Assembly (NCBI GenBank): GCA_024803745.1
Contig: JANJXV010000189.1
Span: 310,001 to 374,000 of the forward strand
Origin: Megascapheus bottae
Taxonomy: Eukaryota > Chordata > Mammalia > Rodentia > Geomyidae
DNA length: 64,000 nucleotides
Direction: 5' to 3'
In this document: one piece after another, positions 56,910 to 64,000 of the stretch
Numbering within the stretch: the first letter of the stretch is position 1
Layout of the letters: each line of letters begins with the position of its first letter
Made by a program: the position numbers and the translations under genes
The notes under the pieces: model-generated
What the model saw: only the letters and a program-made list of their open reading frames with translations
What the model was told of the DNA's origin: nothing
Database searches by the model: none

Positions 56910-58585
56910 GGAAACAGGCCCCAAACCACGGAGTCATTTTCCCAAGTTACCAAGTAAAACACTTGCCATTCAGCCCCAGCCTCAGTTTCCACAGTATTCC
57001 CAAATGACAGTATGGCATCGCACTTCTAAACAGACTGTTTTTATAGTTTAATTCCATCCATTTACTTCTCACCTCAAAGGCTGAGGAGAGTAAGCTGGGT
57101 ATGAGGTTGGAGAAAATGGAGAACCAGAGCCTTCCTCTCTTTCCATCCATTAATGTCTACTCCTTCTCCAAAAAACCAGACAAGAAAACCAAAAGTAGAA
57201 ATGGCCCGGAGGAGTTGGTGTCCACTAAGAGGTGTGACATTGAAGCCAGCATTTCTGTTGTTTGCTTGGGATCAACGCAGGTAAATGACAGATAGCGCTG
57301 GCAAGATGGTGGTAGATGATGTGGATGATGATTGTGCAGTGATGATGATGATAGTCGTGATGGTGACTTTGGAATGGATGCTGGTTGCTTTGGAAGATGG
57401 TGATGGGAAGTTTGTTGGTGCTGTGGGTGATACGGATAGAGGCAAACAGAACCATAGGGTTGATGCTGACAGGGGTAATGGCAGGGATGTCTTGTACACA
57501 TTTTCAGCCTCTCCATGTAACCAGACACAACTTTTAAAAGCCCACATGTATCATTCAGACAATAATTGTAACCTCCCTTTCTGTAAAAGATCTAACACCT
57601 GTAGAAGATATAACAGTTGTTGAACAGATTTAATTGGTTTCATGTATTCACTCTTCTTTCCATCCTCTACTGACATTTCCCAAATTGGGTTTATTTTACT
57701 GGGTCCATTAAGTACTTACAGAGTATAAACTTGTGTCCCAGAAACCACGGGGCTCGGGAGAGCTAACTGTGCCAGCAGAAAGCCATTCCTGCTCTATGCC
57801 GAGGTCTTTAGGGGTTTTCTCCTGTGATCCTAAATAACCATCGCAACCAGTCCTACTTTTACAGTTGTGTGGCACTGGGTGTTCTTTTGGGGACTTTTGT
57901 CCATACCACCCTACAGGAAAATTAAGCATTGAAATCTAATTAGATGTGCCTGGCTACTTCTTTTGTCGGTGGTATTTATTGCTGTTAGAGCAGCAATCTT
58001 GCCATTCATAGATGTTTTAGAGTGAGAATTTGTGTTTCAGTGGGGATAAAGCCTTGCTTTTCCCTTTGGTACAAGATGCATTTGGAGGTCAAGGGATGAA
58101 ATGGCTTCTAGACTGAAAAAACCCACAGTAGAGGCATTCAAAGATTTTGAGACAAACTGTTGGTAGAGTGACCTTAGGTTTTGTATGAAGTCAAAGCCTT
58201 ATGGCTTTTCTTTTGTTTTGCTAGTGGCAGTTTTATGCAGAATTTGTTAAGGAGGTTGGCAAATAGGCCACAGAAAGTAGCTGGTGTGAAATATCTATAG
58301 CTGTTTGAAGTGTGTCATTCTACCTTTTTGAAGATTGTGCTTAAAGCCATGTTACAAAGTAGCACTCCTGGTTGTCTGGGGAAAGACTTACTGGAGAGAG
58401 CCAGGCTAAAATTTGGGTTTGTGCTTTACATGCTTGTTATAATAAGTCTTGTGATATTAACAGCTTGTTGTTTTCCTCTAATCCCTCTCTCCTAAGAAGT
58501 TGTGTTTGCATTTTCATCTTTCACACTGTATTTTTTTTAACATTCCTTCTTGGGTTTGACTCACTGCTGGAAAATATTGTTGACA
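56908..58585. other. Intron sequence; imperfect GAT-rich stretch
   Basis: 57300-57365 is an imperfect GATGAT/TGATGG run that produces His-rich minus-strand frames. Nothing else recognised. Confidence 0.45.
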
Positions 58586-58586
58586 G

Positions 58587-58882
58587 AACCTTTTGAAGAT
58601 GCTCTCAAGAACCAGTCACTGGGACCCGTGTTGAACAAGGCGGCCTCTGTGGAGTGCATGAGCCCTGTCTCCCCCAGGGCTCCAGATGCCAAGATGCTGG
58701 AGGACTTGAATGCTGAGCCTTGGTACCAAGGAGAGATGAGCAGGAAAGAGGCCGAGGGGCTGCTGGAGAAAGATGGAGACTTCCTGGTCAGAAAGAGCAC
58801 TACCAACCCTGGCTCCTTTGTCCTCACTGGCATGCACAATGGCCAGGCCAAGCACCTGCTACTGGTGGACCCTGAAGGCACG
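58587..58882 (+). CDS. SHC3: SHC3 coding exon j (probable exon 11), end of CH1 and N-terminal two thirds of SH2
   Basis: A 296-nt exon. AA completes Lys, then [20 protein letters not shown] and [20 protein letters not shown], then the SH2 domain from [20 protein letters not shown] through [19 protein letters not shown] to [10 protein letters not shown], ending on a codon boundary. The FLVRKS strand carries the invariant SH2 arginine that binds phosphotyrosine. W-Y-Q-G at the domain start and the S-R-x-E-A-E helix are typical. The acceptor is ...tattgttgacag; the donor is gtgagg. The remaining SH2 strands and the C-terminus should be in one further exon beyond 64000; I did not find it in 58883-64000. 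Confidence 0.97.
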
Positions 58883-59267
58883 GTGAGGCACGGGGGCAGG
58901 GGTCTTCTAAGGAGCTCAGGGCTTCTTGGTTTCTTTTTTTATTGGTGTGTGTGTAAAGGTGATGTCTACTTCTGGCTGTGTCTATTTAATGCATACTTGT
59001 GGGATGACTACCACACTGCTTCCCCACCTGCAAGGGACTGCCAGGGATAGAGGACCCGAGCCTTTGGCCAGTGCTTGGGGACAGATGTCTGTCAGTATCC
59101 CATGGGAATAATGCAACTTTGAAGATGATCATAGCCCAGGCTAAAAGCCTTGACTTTGATGTCCTGTAAGATAAATAAATACAGGCATTTCAATTTACTA
59201 CATGGAAACTTTTTTTAAAAGTGAGATCCTTGTTGCATATCCTCATATCGATATATATATATATTTT

Positions 59268-59505
59268 TTTTTTTGCTGGGGCTGGAAATAAGTGCCTGGG
59301 CACTGACCCTGAGCTGTCATGCTCAAGGCTAGCTCTGCTACCTCTTGAACCATAATTCCACTTCTGGCTTTTCCTGTGGTTAATTGGAGATAAGAGTCTC
59401 ATGGATTTTCCTGCCTAGGCTAGCTTCAAATTGTGGTCCTCAAATCTCAGCCTCCTGACTTGCTAGGCTTACAGACCTGAGCCATTGGTACCTGGCTAGA
59501 CTTAC
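59268..59505 (-). mobile_element. SINE-B
   Basis: Poly-T start, 'ggttaattggagataagagt', 'caaatctcagcctcctgact', 'gagccattggtacctggcta'. Confidence 0.88.
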
Positions 59506-59509
59506 CATA

Positions 59510-60180
59510 TTTTAAAGCACCTTCAGTCAAAACTGAAACCTAAATGTGAAATGTAAAAAAAGACAGCAGCAAGCCGTGAAAATAAAAATCCACAATAAAA
59601 AGGCTGTCTAGAACTATGAAGGTAAAACCAATAAAAAGAACATTTTGCTTCTAAATACATTCACAGTGGATGAAGCTCAATAGACTCCTGGGCTTCTCCT
59701 ATTTATCACAATTATTTCCAGAAGCTGAGTTTCCAAGGTTTTTATTTGTGGGCTATAAAATGTGATGAGTAACAAACAAACTCCCCACCAATTACTCTCT
59801 TATCTTCCAACTCAGAGAGCTACTGCCTAGTGGTACCGAGCTGGAAGTTTAACTTTGCTCAACAAGTCTGTACATTGGGCTCAACTGTTTGTTTTCTGGT
59901 TAATCAATAATATTTGCATAGCCCAATAGTTGCTAAGTTCAATAAACACAATTAGATCACCTTTACCATGAAGTAAATTCCAGTGTTCCTTTTTCAAACC
60001 TTTTATGAACCCCCCCCAAAAAAAACCAGGTAGAATTATTTAAATAATAGTGTTTGGTTAGACTTGAATGCAGTGTGTGTGGGAGCATACAAGGGGAGAG
60101 AACAGAGACATAATTCAGGGGTCTCTACCAATGCACCTGCATAGCTCAGTTCTTGGTGCTCTGAAAACAGCTCTCTCTGC
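59510..60180. other. Intron sequence without recognised elements
   Basis: Nothing recognised. Confidence 0.4.
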
Positions 60181-60192
60181 ATAGACCCTCTT

Positions 60193-60355
60193 TTTTAAAA
60201 AAAAAATGTATTTTATTGCCTGGGTAATGTATAGAGGGGTTACAGTTACATTTGTCAGGCAGCAGGTGCACTACTTCTTGAACCTTTATACCCCTTCTTC
60301 CCACCCCCTACCTCCTCCTAATCATCTTGTTTTCTCCCTTCCCTTCCCTATTTAT
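60193..60355 (-). mobile_element. Short L1 3' end with perfect TSD
   Basis: T/A-rich tail, then 'gtatagaggggttacagtta' and 'aatcatcttgttttctccct' (antisense 3'UTR). A perfect 12-base TSD ATAGACCCTCTT is at 60181-60192 and 60356-60367. Confidence 0.92.
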
Positions 60356-60446
60356 ATAGACCCTCTTCTATCCCCACCAAGGCAACTCCTTCTCCAACAA
60401 TGGAATGGAATGAATGTGACTACTTCTTCCAGCTCACCTAAAGTAG

Positions 60447-60473
60447 ACACACACACACACACACACACACACA
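60447..60473. repeat. (AC)n microsatellite
   Basis: About 13 AC units. Confidence 0.95.
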
Positions 60474-60479
60474 TTCACA

Positions 60480-61067
60480 CACTCTACCAAAATAATATAT
60501 TTTTGTGTTTGCACCTTTCAGAAATTTGCAAGCATAATGTTGTACAAATCCTCTTTCACTCTACTCTTTGTAACCCTGAAGATACAATGTTTTGGAGCTT
60601 TCTGTGGTGGCAATTATTATTTCAGTGGGCCACAGGGGCCCGTTGTATACACATATCACTTACTGAACTCTCTGGCGAAGGGAGTCTAAGAGAGTCTGCC
60701 ACAGTCCTTTATGCATCACATTTTTCTTTTCTTTTTTTTTTCAGTACTTGAGGCGTGTCTTTGAGGCACGTGTCAGCACTAAAGGTTTGGTTAGGGGAAA
60801 TGCACACATAAGTTTTGCACTTGAATGTTTTTAATTATCTAGACCACTCAGGAGTACATAGAAGACTGTAAGAGGACTCCAATACTTACTTTTCCTTGGT
60901 AGTGTTTCCCTAGTTTTGTTAACCTGTAGGAAGAAAGAGTTGAGGGATAGCTCATGATCTGATTTTTCAATTCTTTAATTGTGTATCATAAGTAGGTTGT
61001 CAGGTATTTCCTATAAATTTTATGCTCTTATAGTTCCCCTATGGTTTTAGTTTCTGTCTTTCTATTG

Positions 61068-61070
<3 letters not shown>
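60480..61070. other. Intron sequence without recognised elements
   Basis: Nothing recognised. Confidence 0.4.

Positions 61071-61071
<1 letters not shown>

Positions 61072-61134
<63 letters not shown>
61072..61134. repeat. (CT)n microsatellite
   Basis: About 31 perfect CT units, adjoining a SINE-like tail fragment at 61150-61230. Confidence 0.97.
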
Positions 61135-61137
<3 letters not shown>

Positions 61138-61144
61138 CCCATTT

Positions 61145-61240
61145 CTATCCTAATCCTGGGGGTTTGAACTGAGAGCCTGTGCACTGTCTCTGAGCTTTTG
61201 TGCTCGACAAGTACTCTGTCACTTAAACTACATGTCAGAT
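61145..61240 (-). mobile_element. SINE tail fragment
   Basis: 'ctgggggtttgaactgagag' and 'gtactctgtcacttaaacta' resemble the reversed right monomer. Confidence 0.55.
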
Positions 61241-61244
61241 TAAT

Positions 61245-61555
61245 TTGTTGGAGAAAAAAAAGGTTTTTCAATCTTATATTATCACTTCCATGAGCATTGC
61301 ATAACAGAATGTTGTGATTCCAGCAGTAGTGCCAGAACATTGGTCTTGTTTTTGTACAGCACGTCTCTGCTTCCCAAGGCCATCTTTACATCTGTTTTTT
61401 CCCCCTTGTGCTAAGGGTGCCTTTGAGTCTTGTCCAGAACAGGATGCTCTTTACTGGTCCAGTGTGAAAAGGAGTGTTTTTGGTTTATGATCCTTTTTAG
61501 CTTAAGTGATTTCCATCTTTCATTCATTCATCCAACTATTCAAAAAAAATGTATG
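61245..61555. other. Intron sequence without recognised elements
   Basis: Nothing recognised. Confidence 0.4.
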
Positions 61556-61561
61556 TACTGA

Positions 61562-61795
61562 AGCCAGGCACTAATGGCTCACACCTGTACCTAGCTACTC
61601 AGGAGACTGAGATCTGAGGATCGCAGTTTGAAGAAAGCCCAGGCAGAAAAGTTAGTGAAAATCTTATCCCCAATAAACTACTCAGAAAAAGCTAAAAATG
61701 GTACTATAGCTCAAGTGGTAGCATACAAGCCTTGAGTACAAAGAGACTTAGGGAGAGTACTCAGGCCCTGAGTTCAAACCCCAGGACCAGCAAAA
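61562..61795 (+). mobile_element. SINE-B
   Basis: 'ggctcacacctgtacctagc', 'gatcgcagtttgaagaaagc', 'tatagctcaagtggtagcat', 'gttcaaaccccaggaccagc'. Confidence 0.88.
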
Positions 61796-61977
61796 ACTGA
61801 GAGTCCTATGAGGTTCCCTGAAGAAAGGGCCATACCCTATGAATGTATAGCCACACTAGATGTAATATATTGTGCAGGTATAAAATCACAAACAAGATTT
61901 TCTGTAGACCTAGCACAGAGTTCTGTCTATTTTCATTAGCTATCCAACAATTCAGTTGTGGTTCTCTAAAAGTAAAC

Positions 61978-62212
61978 AGGAAGCCAGATTCTAATGGTTC
62001 TCAACTGTATGTAGGCTGAGATATGATGGTTGTAATCCAAAGCTAGACTGGGCAGATAAATATAAGGGACACTTATTTTCGATTAACCAGCAAAAATTTG
62101 GAAGTGCAGGTGTAGCTCATTGGGTGAAGTATCTGCCTTGAATTAAAAAAAAAAAACAAGCAAGAATTCAAGGCTCTGAGTTCAAGCTCCAGTATTGGCA
62201 CAAAAAGAAGAA
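61978..62212 (+). mobile_element. SINE-B, diverged
   Basis: 'gtgcaggtgtagctcattgg' and tail 'gttcaagctccagtattggc'. It ends in the GGAA tract. Confidence 0.78.
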
Positions 62213-62272
62213 TGAAAGAAGAAGGGAGGAAGGGAGGAAAGAAGGAAGGAAGGAAAGAAGGAAGGAAGGGAA
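62213..62272. repeat. (GGAA/GAAG)n purine tract at a SINE tail
   Basis: Irregular GAAG/GGAA units after the SINE tail. Confidence 0.92.
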
Positions 62273-62274
62273 TT

Positions 62275-63470
62275 ATGAAAGACATGTATCAAAAAATTCT
62301 AAGAAAATAGAAATACTTCAATTGAAATGTGTTCTATTTAAAAACACAGAGTAGTGAAAATATAGCTAAATGTCATCATCCTATAAACACACATTGCATT
62401 TCTGTTTACTTCATCTTTATAGACCAAATACAAGAAGAGATGTGAATCACTAACAGTGAATTTAGTATACATGCACAAACCAGTATCAAAATGGTGGAGA
62501 AACTGGAGTAATACAGTTCTGATAATGTTGTTAAACTAGGTGGCCACACAAACCAGTCCAAAAGCTGTGCTACTTATAATTTCATTATTAGAGGAGAGAT
62601 TTGCAGCCCAGTTGAGAACCCTTCTTACAACAAACCTACTAATGACTGCTCTTTTGGGGGTCTTTTAGGTGAATCTGATTATCTAGCTTAATTGATCCTA
62701 TGGAAGATAACTTCAGCTGAAAAGAAAATGGAAGCAAAAAACTTAATTAAAAATGTAAGTTGCTTCCTTGCTGTGAGGACACCAAAATAGATGTGGAACA
62801 CATTCTCTTCAATATTTATTCATCCGATTTTCATGGTAATTGGCTGGTCTGTGAGTATAAAGGGGGAAAGTTGGCAGAACAGATTACTCAGAGAAAAGAG
62901 GGATGCAACACCAAATCCACATCTAAATTTACTCCTGAGTCTGCCAGCCTCTGAGCCCTCCCACTATGCATCAAGGCCACTAGAAACCACGTGAGAAGGC
63001 CCTCAGTGGCAGCTTCTCAGCCTCCTTGGTAACATGCACAAAATACAGAGCCTAAAATAGCAATTGGAGAGAGCCCATAGATGAGTCTGTGGGAGAGGCT
63101 TCAGAGAGGCAGTCCGTTATTTTTCCTTCTCAGCATCTTCTGGATCATGTAGTTAGCCCAAGTGTGCCTGAAATTATCCCCTGAGTCACCAATGATTCAT
63201 TGATTTATCCCTTTGGCCTTTCAGGAGCATCTCAGTGGAGGGAGGAAGGATGGAGGGCCCTGGGCTTTCACTGGGATAAGCCAGCACCACACAGGCAATA
63301 TTTTTAGGTTCTCAGTGAGCTTGACTCACTGTATTCTTACATGACTGCACTTTCTGGAGCACCTACTGGGATTGTACTCATTAGATCACAGAGCCGTGAT
63401 GAGTATCCAACACAGCCATATTTCCTGGATTTTTCTTTCATACTGAGAATATGTTTTAAAAATATGACTG
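62275..63470. other. Intron sequence without recognised elements
   Basis: No exon matching the end of the SH2 domain was found here. Confidence 0.45.
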
Positions 63471-63474
63471 GAGG

Positions 63475-63850
63475 GATAAGATTTTTTTTTGAGAACAAAA
63501 GCAAAATAGACAAATGGAATTGCATCCAACTTAGTTGATTTTTTTACCCACAACCAACAGAGGGAGAGACACCCCAAGAAGGGGAGAAAATGTTTGCAAA
63601 GTATTCATTTGATAAGGGGATACTTGCCAGAATATATAAAGAGATCAAACAACTCAACAAGAAAAAAATCAATTGTTAAAATTAGGCAAAAATTCTAAGA
63701 AGACATTTCATAAAGCATATCCAAATAAATCAACACATATGTGGAAGAATACTCAGTATCACTAATTACCAGGGAAATGCAAATAAAAACCACAATAAAG
63801 TTTCATCTCACCAACTTAGCATAGTTATTGTTTTTAAAAAGACCAAAACA
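63475..63850 (+). mobile_element. Ancient L1 relic, ORF2 C-terminal part
   Basis: 'caaatggaattgcatccaac', 'tatataaagagatcaaacaa', 'ggaaatgcaaataaaaacca' are in sense L1 order. Broken frames. Confidence 0.75.
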
Positions 63851-63852
63851 TG

Positions 63853-64000
63853 TGTGAGGAGAGTTGCCCAGTGATACATTGCTTGCCTAGCATGCACAAA
63901 GACCCAGATTCGATTCCTCGGTACCACATACAGAGAAAAAACCAAAAGTGGTGCTGTGGGAGAGCTCTAACCTTGAAAAAGCCCAAGGACAGTGCACAGA
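63853..64000 (+). mobile_element. SINE-A, cut by the window end
   Basis: 'cattgcttgcctagcatgca', 'gattcgattcctcggtacca', then the right monomer with a short deletion. It is still running at 64000. Confidence 0.88.

Noticed and set aside
57225..57547. His-rich overlapping minus-strand frames
   Set aside because: They come from an imperfect GATGAT repeat. No family resemblance.
58550..59050. 166-codon continuous frame through exon j
   Set aside because: Only 58587-58882 is coding. The extension past 58882 passes a consensus donor and reads intron.
58883..64000. Final SHC3 exon (end of SH2, stop codon)
   Set aside because: I looked for the RTKD...HLI...ELCLQQPV-type segment and found none, so it should lie beyond the window.

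Overview
This is mammalian (rodent) genomic DNA, not microbial. It is an internal stretch of one large gene on the + strand that I recognise as SHC3 (N-Shc/Rai), a neuronal SHC-family phosphotyrosine adaptor. Ten consecutive coding exons can be placed with consensus splice sites: 3306-3376, 26158-26221, 29064-29183, 32971-33024, 37982-38033, 38530-38656, 45310-45460, 47285-47372, 54073-54216 and 58587-58882. Together they give 1,167 nt, exactly 389 codons, with compatible phases at every junction and no stop. They run from the early PTB domain, through the tyrosine-containing CH1 linker, to about the middle of the SH2 domain. The N-terminal exon(s) lie left of the window and the last coding exon (end of SH2, stop, 3'UTR) lies right of it. 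By comparison with the family these are probably exons 2-11 of 12.

Everything else is intron. The introns are packed with retroposons and simple repeats. Two SINE families dominate. Family A (about 190 bp) is an ID-like unit joined to a second tRNA-like unit. Family B (about 210-240 bp) is a 7SL/B1-like head joined to a very similar tRNA-like unit. ID-like elements are rodent-typical, and this composite pair resembles what I associate with heteromyid/geomyoid rodents (kangaroo rats, pocket mice); that placement is inference. LINE-1 sequence is abundant: ancient L1M relics (11330-13835, 24300-24620, 63475-63850) and younger 3'-end copies. Several younger copies are nested inside each other or inside SINEs with readable target-site duplications (TSDs), and two have the 5' inversion typical of twin priming. 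Long perfect microsatellites (TG, CT, GA, TTTC, TTCC) are frequent, including a roughly 370-bp pyrimidine tract at 18907-19275.

Layout: 1-3305 intron with nested L1s; 3306-3376 exon; 3377-26157 a 22.8-kb intron with most of the repeats; 26158-38656 the cluster of remaining PTB exons; 38657-45309 an intron with a SINE-poor AT-rich core; 45310-54216 the CH1 exons; 58587-58882 the CH1/SH2 exon; 58883-64000 intron. I see no second gene, no tRNA or rRNA gene, no CRISPR array and no recognisable new system. The points most worth a second look are a tandem in-frame splice donor at the end of the 47285 exon, the nested and twin-primed L1 insertions, and the composite SINE families.
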